Notes: generated by a model not told the origin, from the letters alone. DNA of 64,000 nt from Berghia stephanieae (GCA_034508935.3 CM067443.1:52498784-52562783), one strand, 5' to 3'. Positions 1-11,915 are shown, counted from the first letter of the stretch. Program-made: numbers and translations.

Positions 1-181
1 CACTATTCAGTATCTGATACTGAATAGTGGTTTTGCACTATTCAGTATCTGATACTGAATAGTGGTTTTGTACTATTCAGTATCTGATACTGAATAGTGG
101 TTTTGTACTATTCAGTATCTGATACTGAATAGTGGTTTTGCACTATTCAGTATCTGACACTGAATAGTGGTTTTGCACTAT
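1..181. repeat. 35-bp palindromic tandem repeat, about 5 copies
   Basis: Five tandem units of exactly 35 bp start at 1, 36, 71, 106 and 141, followed by a 5-6 bp partial unit. Each unit is a 29-bp near-perfect palindrome (half-site CACTATTCAGTATC, then its reverse complement around a single central base) plus a GTTTTG spacer. Copies differ at one or two bases. The same half-sites recur at about 1866-1877 and 2963-3007, beside the foldback repeats, so the motif is tied to those elements. Confidence 0.9.
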
Positions 182-1850
182 AATACGGTGTTTTTTTTTC
201 CGAAACCCGACAAAGTTATGGGAAGACGGCAGCTGTGGGAGTGAATATCGGACTCAGAGAAGTGTACAACTGTGGGGAGTGAACCTGGGACTGGGTTTCA
301 GCGGGTTTCGTAATAAAAAGCCGGACGACACCTGGCAATATCCGACAAAGTTATGGGACGTAGGCAGCAGCGTGTGTGTGTGTGTGTAGAGGCTTAGGGG
401 GGGGGGGGGGGGGGGAGGAGGGGGTGAACCTGAGATTCAGGGAAGTGTACACCAGTGGGGAGTGAACCTGGGACTCTGGGTTTTATAAAAAAGCAATAAC
501 AAATTGGGGGGGGATTACTTTTGTACGAAACCCGACAATATGCGGCAAAGAAGTGGAAAGTAGGCAAAGCGTGGGGAGTGAACCTGGGACTCAGTGAAGT
601 GTACACCAGTGGGGAGTGAACCTGAGACTATGGTTTTCGGCGAGCTTCAGCTAGTTTCATATAAAATCAATTACTTTTTTACAAAACCCGACGAAACCTT
701 GCAATATCCAAGAAAGTTATGGGTAGTAGGCAACAGTGGGGAGTGAACCTGAGATTCGGGGAAGTGTACACCAGTGGGGAGTGAACCTGGGACTGGGTTT
801 CGGCGGATTTTGTTATTTTAAAAAAGCAATTACTTTTTGTTTACGAAATGCGCCAAATGCCAACAAATTGGGGCAAAGTTATGGAAAGAAAGCAAATATT
901 GGGGACTGAACCTGAGACTCAGGGAAGTGTACACCAGTAGGGAGTGAACCTGAGACTCTGGGTTTAGGCGAATTTCAGCGAGTTTCATATATAAGCAATT
1001 ACTTTTTTATGAAACCCGACGAAACCTGGCAATATCCGACAAAGTTATTGAAGTAGGCAACAGTGGGGGGGGGGGGGGGTGAACCTGAGATTCAGGGAAG
1101 TGTACACTTGTGGGGAGTGAACCTGGGACTCTGGATATTGTAAAAAGACAATACCAAGGGGGAGGGGGAATTACTGTTTTACGAAACCCGCCAAAACCCG
1201 ACAACGTTATGGGAAGCAGGCAGCAGTGGGGAGTGAATCTGGGATTTGGACACAGATGAGGATTGAACCTGGGACTGCGAGAGGCTGATACCAGTGGACA
1301 GTGAGCTCAGAATGTACTTTTATTTCGAAACCCACCGAAATTATCAAAAGTTATGGGAAGTGGGCACCATTGGGCAATGAACCGGGACTGAGGGAAGTGC
1401 ACACTGGTTGAGAGTGAACCTGGGACTGTGAGAAGAGGATATCAGTGGAAATGAACCTGGGACTATGGGAGTTGGGTACCAGACGATAATGAAGCAATTA
1501 CTTTTTTACGAAACCCGCCAAAACCCACCGAAAAACCATAGACTTAGGTTTATTCCCATATAGTGTACACTTCCCTGAGTCTCAGGTTCACTCCCCCACT
1601 GTTGCCTACTTTCTTTCCATAACTTTGTTGGATATTGTTGAGTTTCGTAAAAAAGTAATTGCTTTTTTGTTACGAAACCCAGTCCCAGGTTCACTCCCCA
1701 ATGGTGTACACTTCCCTGAGTCCCAGGTTCACTCCCCACTGCTGCCTGCTTCCCCTAACTTTGTCAGGTTTCGGCGTGTTTCGGCAGGTTTCAGGTTTCG
1801 TAAAAAAAGAAACACCCCTAAAAATACCACGTGTATTCAGTAAATAGAAG
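182..1850. repeat. Foldback-type inverted repeat element A (short copy)
   Basis: The left part (about 200-1490) repeatedly reads GGGGAGTGAACCTGGGACT, AGGGAAGTGTACACC and CGAAACCCG. From about 1505 to 1810 the same words appear as reverse complement (GGTGTACACTTCCCT, GGTTCACTCCC, CGGGTTTCG), so the element folds back on itself with unequal arms. Both ends pass through a T/A-rich step with ACACC/GGTGT next to the CGAAACCC block, as in the larger element at 3.0-9.9 kb. No credible protein is encoded; open frames here are by-products of the repeat. It is a non-coding foldback element or satellite derivative. Confidence 0.75.
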
Positions 1851-1882
1851 TCAATGGTAGTCTAATATTCAGTATCTGTTTA

Positions 1883-2050
<168 letters not shown>

Positions 2051-2428
2051 CACGTAAATTTTAATATAATACTGCAATTAATTCACGGAAGTACATCATT
2101 CAATTAAAAATGGCAGAAAGTCTGGCCACATATTTATAATGAATCGGGATTGTCTTTGATGACAAAACAAACAAACAAACAAAAACAACAACAAGAACAA
2201 CAACAACAACAAATGTGACAAACAGAAAAAAGCAAGATTTTAAAAAGTAATGAACAATAGAAGAGCACATCAATGAAAAACAACAACGAGATTATAACAC
2301 ATAAAAGATATTCGTAATAAATCGATAACTGATTAAATAACTCCTACTACTTGATTTAAAAATCATAATCATAATAATGATGATGATGACGATTACAACA
2401 ACAACAATAATAATAATAGTAAGTAGAA

Positions 2429-2562
<134 letters not shown>

Positions 2563-2627
2563 TAAACATTAAAATATATTACAAGCAAATAAAATGATTA
2601 AAACAAAAATATTGGGGAAAAATAAAA

Positions 2628-2722
2628 GTTAACCCGGCCGGGATTTGAACTCTCGAACCTTAAGTTCAGAGTCAAACAGCTTATCCACCAAGCCATGGTG
2701 TCACTGAACTTTTAGTGACATT
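2628..2722 (-). repeat. tRNA-derived SINE head (minus strand)
   Basis: On the minus strand the segment reads like a tRNA: a box-A-like TGGCTTGGTGGATAAGC, then a box-B-like GAGTTCAAATCCCGG closed by CCGGGTTA. A functional tRNA is unlikely, because the acceptor stem does not pair cleanly and no CCA or terminator context is evident. It is best read as a SINE head or tRNA pseudogene. Confidence 0.55.
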
Positions 2723-2962
2723 TAATCATGTCTATTTAGACATTAAAAAATGTATTTGAATGCCACTCTTCTTTTGATATTTTGAACTTTGTTAATTGCA
2801 CAATAGCAGAAATTTAAAATTAACGATCAAAATATTTCTACAACTTTGAATCGGGCTCTCAGTCAGTTACTGCACGAGTTCAATCTGGTAGTAGGTCAGC
2901 AGTTTATTTACATTCAACTGAGATTGTCGCACTTTTCACTCTCTCTATAATAAAAGAGTTCC

Positions 2963-3012
2963 GTATGGATACTGAATAGTGGCAAAGCACTATTCAGTAT
3001 CTGATACTGAAT
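2963..3012. repeat. Palindromic half-site pair at the left border of foldback element B
   Basis: GATACTGAATAGTG and its reverse complement are separated by a GCAAAG spacer, and another half-site follows. This is the 35-bp repeat of 1-181 in a different phase and with a different spacer, placed at the outer edge of the 6.8-kb foldback repeat. Confidence 0.8.
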
Positions 3013-5089
3013 AACCACTTCCTTAAGATATTATACCGGTGTGTCTTTTTTACGAAACCCGCCGAAACCCTGCGAAACCCGCCGAAACCCGCCGAAACCC
3101 GACGAAACCCGACGAATCCCGACAAAGTTATGGGAAGTAGGTGGCAGTGGGGAGTGAACCCAGAACTCAGGTAAGTGTACACCATTGGGGAGTGAACCTG
3201 GGACTGGGTTTCGGCGGGTTTCGTAAAAAAGAACCAGTGTTTTTTACAAAACCCGCCGTAACCCGCCGAAACCCGGCGAAACCCGACAATATCCAGCAAA
3301 GTTATGGGAAGTAGACAACTGTTGGGAGTGAACCCGAGACTCAGGGAAGTGTACACCAGTCGGGAGTGAACCTGAGACTAAGGTTATCGGCCGGTTTCTG
3401 CGGGTTTCGTAAAAAAGAATTAGTGCTTTATTACGAAACCCGCCGAAACCCGCCGAAACCCGACAATATCCGGCAAAGTTATGGGAGTTTGGCAACAGTG
3501 GGGGGTGATCCAGGAGTCAGGGAATTGCACACCAGTGGGGAGTTAACCTGGGACTGTGTAAAAAGGATATCAGAGGGAAATAAACCTGGGACTAAAGGGA
3601 GATGGATACCATTGGAAGTTGAAGCCGGATATGGGAGTTGAGTACCAGAGGAGAATGAACCTGACACTATAGAAGGTGGGCGCCAGTGGGGAGTGAACCT
3701 GGGACTGTGTAAAAAGGATATCAGTGGGAAATAAACCTGGGACTAAAGGGAGATGGATACCATTGAAAGTTGAAGCCGGATATGGGAGTTGAGTACCAGA
3801 GGAGAATGAACCTGACACTATAGGAGATGGGCGCCAGTGTGGAGTGAACCTGTGACTCAGGGAAGTGTACACCACTTGGGAGTTAACCTTGGACTGAGGG
3901 AGATGGATAACTGTGGGTATCCGAGCCGAACTATAGGAGTTGGGTACCAGAGAAGAATGAACCTGACACTATAGAAGGTGGGCGCCAGTGGGGAGTGAAC
4001 CTGGGATTCAGGGAATTGCACACCAGTGGGGATTTAACCTGGGAATATGTAAAAAGGATATCAGTGGGAAAAAAAACCTGGGACTAAAGGGAGATGGATA
4101 CCATTGAAAGTTGAAGCCGGATATTAGAGCTTGGTACCAGAGGAGAATGAACCTGACACTATAGGGGGTGGGCGCCAGTGGGGAGTGAACCTGGGACTAT
4201 GTAAAAAGGAGATCAGTAGGAAATAAATCTGGGACTAAAGGGAGATGGATACCATTGGGAGTTGAAGCCGGATTTGGGAGTTGGGTACCAGAGGAGAGAG
4301 AAACCCGACACTATAGGAGGTGGGCGCCAGTGGGGAGTGAACCTGGGACTATGTAAAAAGGAGATCAGTAGGAAATAAACCTGGGACTAAAGGGAGATGG
4401 ATACCATTGGGAGTTGAAGCCGGATTTGAGAGTTGGGTACCAGAGGAGAGAGAAACTGACACTATAGGGGGTGGGCGCCAGTGGGGAGTGAACCTGGGAC
4501 TATGTAAACAGTATATCAGTAGGAAATAAATCTGGGACTAAAGGGAGATGGACACCATTGAAAGTTGAAGCTGGATATGAAAGTTTGGTACCAGAGGAGA
4601 ATGAATCTGACACTATAGAAGGTGGGCGCCAGTGGGGAGTGAACCTGGGACTATGTAAACAGGATATCAGTGGGAAATGCACCTGGGACTAAAGGGAGAT
4701 GGATACCATTGAAAGTTGAAGCCGGATATGAGAGCTTGGTACCAGAGGAGAATGAACCTGACACTATAGGGGGTGGGCGCCAGTGGGGAGTGAAAACCCG
4801 GGACTATGTAAAAAGGAGATCAGTAGGAAATAAATCTGGGACTAAAGGGAGATGGATACCATTGGGAGTTGAAGCGAGATTTGGGAGTTGGGTACCAGAG
4901 GAGAGAGGAACCTGACACTGTAGGAGATGGGCGCCAGTGTGGAGTGAACCTGGGACTATGTAAAAAGGATGTCAGTAGGAAATAAATCTGGGACTAAAGG
5001 GAGATGAATACCATTGAAAATTGAAGCCGGATATGAGAGCTTGGTACCAGAGGAGAATGAACCTGACACTATAGGGGGTGGGCGCCAAT

Positions 5090-6095
5090 GGGGAGTGAAC
5101 CTGGGACTATGTAAACAGGATACAGTGGGAAATGCAACCTGGGACTAAAGGGAGATGATACCATTGAAAGTTGGAAGCCGGATATGAGAGCTTGGTACCA
5201 GAGGAGAATGAACCGACACTATAGGGGTGGGCGCCAGTGGGGAGTGAACCTGGGACTATGTAAAAAGGAGATCATTAGGAAATAAATCTGGGACTAAAGG
5301 GAGATGGATACCATTGGGAGTTGAAGCGAATTTGGGAGTTGGGTACCAGAGGAGAGAGAAACCTGAACTGTAGGAGATGGGCGCCAGTGTGGAGTGAACC
5401 TGGGACTATGTAAAAAGGATGTCAGTAGGAAATAAATCTGGGACTAAAGGGAGATGAATACCATTGAAATTGAAGCCGGATATGGAGCTTGGTACCAGAG
5501 GAGAATGAACCTGACACTATAGGGTGGGGCGCCAATGGGAGTGAACCTGGGACTAGTAAACAGTAACGAATTGGGAATTAAACCTGGGACTAAGGGAGAT
5601 GTATACCATTGAAGTTGGAGCCCGAATATAGGTTGGTACCAGAGGAGAATGAACCCGACACTATAGGAGGTGGGCGCCAGTGGGGAGTGAACCTGGAATA
5701 TGTAAAAAGGAGATCATAGGAGAATAAATCTGGACTAAAGGGGTGGATCCCATGGAGTTGACCGATTTGGAGTTGGGTCCAGAGAGATAACCTATACTAT
5801 AGGAATGCCCAGTGTGAGTGAACCTGGACTGTCAAAAAGGAGTCATAGACATCAAACTGGGACTAAAAGAACGCTACCATTTGAAATTGAAGTGTTATGG
5901 ATTGATACCATAGGAGATAACCTGACACTATAGAATGGCGCCATTATGAACCTTGGACTCAGGATGCACCCAATTGGAGTTAACCTGCTTGGAATGGATA
6001 ATTGGTATCCAGCGACTGATAGATTGTGTACCAAGAGAGGTAACCTGACACTAAAGGGGCCCCGTGGATGTGACCTGGATATCTAAATAGATATC
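5090..6095. repeat. Degenerate centre of the foldback palindrome
   Basis: Approaching the symmetry point near 6095, the 151-bp units lose single bases ever more often, and by 5700-6080 the unit is barely recognisable. On the right side of the centre the units are clean at once. Possible causes are genuine decay at the palindrome centre or poor read consensus at the fold. Confidence 0.6.
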
Positions 6096-6410
6096 GTGGG
6101 AAATAAATCCGGCTTCAACTTCCCAATGGTGTTCCATCTCCCTTTAGTCCCAGATTTATTTCCTACTGATATCCTTTATACATATTCCCAGGTTAATCCC
6201 CACTGGTGTGCAATTCCCTGAGTCCCAGGTTCACTCTCCACTGGCGCCCACCTCCTATTGTGTCAGGTTCATTCTCCTCTGGTACCAAACTTTCATATCC
6301 CATTTCAACTTTCAATGGTATCCATGTCCCTTTAGTCCAAGGTTTATTTCCCACTGATATCCTGTTTACATAGTCCCAGGTTCACTCCCCACTGGCGCCC
6401 ACCCCCTATA

Positions 6411-8840
6411 GTGTCAGGTTCATTCTCCTCTGGTACCAAGCTCTCATATCCGGCTTCAACTTTCAAGGGTATCCATCTTCCTTTAGTCCCAGGTTTATTT
6501 CCCACTGATATCCTTTTTACATATTCCCAGGTTAAATCCCCACTGGTGTGCAATTCCCTGAATCCCAGGTTCACTCCCCACTGGCGCCCACCTTCTTTAG
6601 TGTCAGGTTCATTCTCCTCTGGTACCCAACTCCTATAGTTCGGCTCGGATACCCACAGTTATCCATCTCCCACAGTCCAAGGTTAACTCCCAATTGGTGT
6701 GCACTTCCCTGAGTCCCAGGTTCACTCCACACTGGCGCCCATCTCCTATAGTGTCAGGTTTCTCTCTCCTCTGGTACTCAACTCCCAAATCCGGCTTCAA
6801 CTCCCAATGGTATCCATCTCCCTTTAGTCCCAGGTTTATTTCCCACTGATATCCTGTTTACATAGTCCCAGGTTCACTCCCCACTGGCGCCCACCTCCTA
6901 TAGTGTCAGGTTCATTCTCCTCTGGTACCAAACTCTCATACCCGGCTTCAAATTTTCATGGTATCCATCTCCCTTTAATTCCAGGTTTATTTCCCACTGA
7001 TATCCTGTTTACATAGTCCCAGGTTCACTCCCCACTGGCGCCCACCTCCTATAGTGTCAGGTTCATTCTCCTCTGGTACCAAACTCTCATACCCGGCTTC
7101 AAATTTTCATGGTATCCATCTCCCTTTAATTCCAGGTTTATTTCCCACTGATATCCTTTTTACATATTCCCAGGTTAAATCCCCACTGGTGTGCAATTCC
7201 CTGAATCCCAGGTTCACTCCCCACTGGCGCCCACCTTCTATAGTGTCAGGTTCATTCTTCTCTGGTACCCAACTCCTATAGTTCGGCTCGGATACCCACA
7301 GTTATCCATCTCCCACAGTCCAAGGTTAACTCCCAATTGGTGTGCACTTCCCTGAGTCCCAGGTTCACTCCACACTGGCGCCCATCTCCTATAGTGTCAG
7401 GTTTCTCTCTCCTCTGGTACTCAACTCCCAAATCCGGCTTCAACTCCCAATGGTATCCATCTCCCTTTAGTCCCAGGTTTATTTCCCACTGATATCCTGT
7501 TTACATAGTCCCAGGTTCACTCCCCACTGGCGCCCACCTCCTATAGTGTCAGGTTCATTCTCCTCTGGTACCAAACTCTCATACCCGGCTTCAAATTTTC
7601 ATGGTATCCATCTCCCTTTAATTCCAGGTTTATTTCCCACTGATATCCTGTTTACATAGTCCCAGGTTCACTCCCCACTGGCGCCCACCTCCTATAGTGT
7701 CAGGTTCATTCTCCTCTGGTACCAAACTCTCATACCCGGCTTCAAATTTTCATGGTATCCATCTCCCTTTAATTCCAGGTTTATTTCCCACTGATATCCT
7801 TTTTACATATTCCCAGGTTAAATCCCCACTGGTGTGCAATTCCCTGAATCCCAGGTTCACTCCCGACTGGCGCCCACTTTCTTTAGTGTCAGGTTCATTC
7901 TCCTCTGGTACCCAACTCCTATAGTTCGGCTCGGATACCCACAGTTATCCATCTCCCACAGTCCAAGGTTAACTCCCAATTGGTGTGCACTTCCCTGAGT
8001 CCCAGGTTCACTCCACACTGGCGCCCATCTCCTATAGTGTCAGGTTTCTCTCTCCTCTGGTACTCAACTCCCAAATCCGGCTTCAACTCCCAATGGTATC
8101 CATCTCCCTTTAGTCCCAGGTTTATTTCCCACTGATATCCTGTTTACATAGTCCCAGGTTCACTGCCCACTGGCGCCCACCTCCTATAGTGTCAGGTTCA
8201 TTCTCCTCTGGTACCAAACTCTCATACCCGGCTTCAAATTTTCATGGTATCCATCTCCCTTTAATTCCAGGTTTATTTCCCACTGATATCCTTTTTACAT
8301 ATTCCCAGGTTAAATCCCCACTGGTGTGCAATTCCCTGAATCCCAGGTTCACTCCCCACTGGCGCCCACCTTCTTTAGTGTCAGGTTCATTCTCCTCTGG
8401 TACCCAACTCCTATAGTTCGGCTCGGATACCCACAGTTATCCATCTCCCACAGTCCAAGGTTAACTCCCAATTGGTGTGCACTTCCCTGAGTCCCAGGTT
8501 CACTCCCCACTGGCGCCCACCTCCTATAGTGTCAGATTCATTCTCCTCTGGTACCAAACTCTCATACCCGGCTTCAAATTTTCATGGTATCCATCTCCCT
8601 TTAATTCCAGGTTTATTTCCCACTGATATCCTGTTTACATAGTCCCAGGTTCACTCCCCACTGGCGCCCACCTCCTATAGTGTCAGGTTCATTCTCCTCT
8701 GGTACCAAACTCTCATACCCGGCTTCAAATTTTCATGGTATCCATCTCCCTTTAATTCCAGGTTTATTTCCCACTGATATCCTTTTTACATATTCCTAGG
8801 TTAAATCCCCACTGGTGTGCAATTCCCTGAATCCCAGGTT
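6411..8840. repeat. 643-bp higher-order repeat inside the right foldback arm
   Basis: The same frame and sequence recur at 6411, 7054 and 7697, that is, every 643 bp. A further copy at 8189 is offset by 492 bp, which is 643 minus one 151-bp unit. In the left arm the GGGCGCC landmark is spaced 151, 151, 190 and then about 151 bp, and 3 x 151 + 190 = 643. The higher-order unit is therefore three standard monomers plus one longer monomer carrying an extra GTGTGCAATTCCCTGA stretch. Copies are nearly identical, implying recent homogenisation. Confidence 0.85.
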
Positions 8841-9866
8841 CACTCCCCACTGGCGCCCACCTTCTATAGTGTCAGGTTCATTCTTCTCTGGTACCCAACT
8901 CCTATAGTTCGGCTCGGATACCCACAGTTATCCATCTCCCACAGTCCAAGGTTAACTCCCAATTGGTGTGCACTTCCCTGAGTCCCAGGTTCACTCCACA
9001 CTGGCGCCCATCTCCTATAGTGTCAGGTTCATTCTCCTCTGGTACTCAACTCCCATATCCGGCTTCAACTCCCAATGGTATCCATCTCCCTTTAGTCCCA
9101 GGTTTATTTCCCACTGATATCCTTTTTACACAGTCCCAGGTTAACTCCCCACTGGTGTGAAATTCCCTGAGTCCCAGGTTCACTCCCCACTGGCGCCCAC
9201 CCTCTATAGTGTCAGGTTCATTCTCCTCTGGTACTCAACTCCCATATCCGGCTTCAACTTTCAATGGTATCCATCTCCCTTTAGTCTCAGGTTTATTTCC
9301 CACGGATATCCTTTTTACACAGTCCCAGGTTAACTCCCCACTGGTGTGCAATTCCCCGACTCCCTGGATCACCCCCCACTGTTGCCAAACTCCCATAACT
9401 TTGCCGGATATTGTCGGGTTTCGGCGGGTTTCGGCGGGTTTCGGCGGGTTTCGTAATAAAGCACTAATTCTTTTTTCCGAAACCCGCCGAAACCGGCCGA
9501 TAACCTTAGTCTCAGGTTCACTCCCGACTGGTGTACACTTCCCTGAGTCTCGGGTTCACTCCCCACAGTTGTCTACTTCCCATAACTTTGCTGGATATTG
9601 TCGGGTTTCGCCGGGTTTCGGCGGGTTTCGGCGGGTTTCGTAAAAAAGCTGGTTCTTTTTTACGAAACCCGCCGAAACCCAGTCCCAGGTTCACTCCCCA
9701 ATGGTGTACACTTCCCTGAGTTCTGGGTTCACTCCCCACTGCCACCTACTTCCCATAACTTTGTCGGGATTCGTCGGGTTTCGTCGGGTTTCGGCGGGTT
9801 TCGGCGGGTTTCGGCGGGTTTCGGCGGGTTTCGTAAAAAAGACACACCCTATTATACTAGCCTACC

Positions 9867-10040
9867 AATGATATTATACTCGTTAGATATATACACATAA
9901 CATCTACAATCGAGGTCGTATTTAAAATGGTTAGAGAAATGGTTAGGTTGTGTTTGCACATTCTTCAGCTTATTAAAAAAAAGATTAAACAAATAAATAA
10001 ATAACAAATAAATAAATAACTAAATAAATAAATATATGAA

Positions 10041-10095
<55 letters not shown>

Positions 10096-10104
10096 ACAAA
10101 CAAA

Positions 10105-10159
<55 letters not shown>

Positions 10160-10866
10160 ATCAGCGATTCATTGATAAAAAGAAGTTGAAAGTAATGTTG
10201 TGTACTACTGCTAGAACTAAACTGTGATTTTGTTACGAATTAGAATCGTCCTGAGCCGCTGAGCCGAGTCTCTGAGAAACTGAAACAACGCAACTAGCTT
10301 GGCATAGGAGATCGGAAGAAATCCACAAGATGTCAGGGAACTAGAAAGTGTTATCATATCTGTAACTTTTACGTGAGTGTAAATGATTATATTACCCATA
10401 TTTCAAACCATTTTTGTTGGGTAAGCATTCTTCAAAGTTATTAAAGTTAATTGTTTTGTTTTTTTGTTGGCCATACCTAAAAATAACTAGACTACCTGCT
10501 GATAACCCAACCCAAATTAAGTTGTTATTTTATGGCATGGGCATGGGTGGGATCACTGTTTTAATGGGAATACTCTCAAACTCAAACCAACATAAAGTTT
10601 CTCCATAATCATGTTTGCATTCGATAATCTGCACATCCATTTTCTCCAATTCCAATGACCAATGGCAATGGCAGAGGTATCTGTAGCAGTAGCAGTTTCT
10701 GGGAAAATTGATCGAAGTGGCAATTCTGACTCGAGTCTGAATAGTCTCCTGTAGCTAATCGGACACAAACTCCAATGTGTGTGCGCATACAGAGGAGAGG
10801 ACGACACAATGTGGGCAAGAAGCAGAGGGTGGAACTGATGAAATGGAAGCCGCCTATAATAGCATG
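9867..10866. other. Non-coding stretch with (AAAT)n tract
   Basis: It holds an (AAAT)n microsatellite (about 9978-10160) and otherwise unremarkable AT-rich sequence. I see no supported exon. A 28-codon ATG frame begins near 10674 (starting MAEVSVAVAVSG), but it ends in a stop without a clear donor and is not called. Confidence 0.7.
9978..10160. repeat. (AAAT)n microsatellite
   Basis: About 180 bp of AAAT/AATA units with a few AAAC interruptions. Confidence 0.95.
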
Positions 10867-10996
10867 ACAGACTATTTTCACCGTACGATAATATCTTGGT
10901 GGACGATTTTCACCATACGATAATAATAGTGTGGGAGACTGTGGGAGACTATTTTCACCGTACGGATCTTGGTGTACGATTTTCACCGTACGGACT
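10867..10996 (+). repeat. Short dispersed repeat ATTTTCACCGTACG, four copies
   Basis: Four copies of ATTTTCACCRTACG are spaced about 30-45 bp apart and alternate with TCTTGGTG-GACG and GTGGGAGACT words. It is a local, imperfect higher-order tandem repeat, about 0.8-0.9 kb upstream of the first recognised FAM204A exon. A promoter role is possible but not shown. Confidence 0.6.
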
Positions 10997-11046
10997 GTAG
11001 ATGGATTGTTGCCTGTCTCACACCATCAGTATCAGAATATGCTACT

Positions 11047-11427
11047 ATGCTCACTTTTCTGAATTAATATTCACCCCAAATACTGGATGAGCATACTCAA
11101 TGTCTCAATCGTTTATATGTTACATGTTTGTTTTGAGAATATTGGCTATTAAGCTTAAATGCTGGCCAACTAAATTCATGGCATTTGTGTGTTGAACCCG
11201 TAGCCTCAAGAAGTCGGGTAGAGTGGCGCAAGATAGACATAGAGTTTGAAAGCACTTTTGGAGTGGAGGATAGCTCATACGGTAAAGTCACGCTCTCCCC
11301 GGCCAGGTGGAGTGGTCGTAACAGTAAGATCGCAGGTTTGAGCTCCTATCATCGTCACAAAATTTTCATTCTCTATTATCTTCTGGCTTTTTCTTACTCA
11401 CTTCATTTCTTGTTATTATCAACTTAA
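11047..11427 (+). repeat. tRNA-like SINE, family 2, copy 1
   Basis: It shares long blocks with 13962-14240: CTTTTCTGAATTAATATTCA at the start, TGAGAATA in the middle, then GGCCAGGTGGAGT, a box-B-like GGTTTGAGCTCC and an end rich in TTCTGGC and CTCACTTCATTTC. The order of blocks is the same in both copies, so this is one dispersed family with a tRNA-like module in its second half. Confidence 0.65.
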
Positions 11428-11855
11428 ACCTAGCTCTACTGTATTTAACGTCACTTTTATTAAGATGCCCAAACCATATTTTGAGATTACCATGATGTAC
11501 TGTGAGGTTGCTCATCGACATATTTTCATGTTCCTGTTGTTGAATCAATATTATTTTGGCTTAACAGTAGAGAGAAATAAAGAAGCTACTATCTTAGTAA
11601 CATCACATGAATTGGCTTGGACTTTAGCTCTATGGCCCTTATGGCTCTGGGGGACCATAAAGAAAAGTTATCTTAACATCAGAAGATATTGAGAGAAAAG
11701 AGAATTATGATAATCAGGCATTTAATAATTAACTCTCATGTTGTCAATTGAAACAATTGAATGGCTGATCTTTTATTTTTAATTTTTTTTTTTTTCAGAC
11801 CCATTTTTGTTATTACGACCTTTAACTGTGAAGAGCGACTTGGAGGCTAAAGGAA

Positions 11856-11915
11856 ATGAGTTTGGAGCCAAAAGAACAGAAGAAGCCAAAGAATGTTAAA
11901 TCACATCTATGGGAA
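11856..11915 (+). CDS. FAM204A: FAM204A coding exon 1 (start exon as seen)
   Basis: The exon probably begins at 11799 after a long T tract and CAG. The ATG at 11856 is the first in frame, with a TGA in the same frame at 11829, so the start lies here unless a different acceptor is used. It encodes MSLEPKEQKKPKNVKSHLWE and ends before GTCAGT (phase 0). LWE followed by KFQAL of the next exon matches MWNKFQEL of the human protein, which supports this junction. Confidence 0.7.

Larger units (their letters stand above)
3013..9866. repeat. Large foldback (inverted-repeat) element B, about 6.85 kb
   Basis: The left arm (about 3030-6095) and right arm (about 6100-9850) are reverse complements built from the same modules in mirror order. 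The outer part is a run of 10-bp CGAAACCCGC units. The inner part is a tandem array of about 151-bp units, each with GGGCGCCAGTG, GAACCTGGGACT, GGTACCAGAGGAGA and a GTAAAAAGGA or GTAAACAGGA step. The outermost bases on each side are a short inverted pair (GGTGTGTCTTTTTTACGAAAC at the left, its complement at about 9828-9850). All open frames, up to 144 codons, are repeat by-products that recur from unit to unit, so no gene is called. Drosophila FB and sea urchin TU elements share this architecture; membership in either is not claimed. No convincing target-site duplication was found. Confidence 0.85.

Noticed and set aside
1-181. CRISPR-like array of palindromic repeats
   Set aside because: The spacers are a constant 6 bp and identical, and the DNA is eukaryotic. 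It is a tandem repeat.
10674-10760. 28-codon frame MAEVSVAVAVSG as a FAM204A first exon
   Set aside because: It ends in a stop and has no convincing donor that would join in frame to the exon at 11799-11915.
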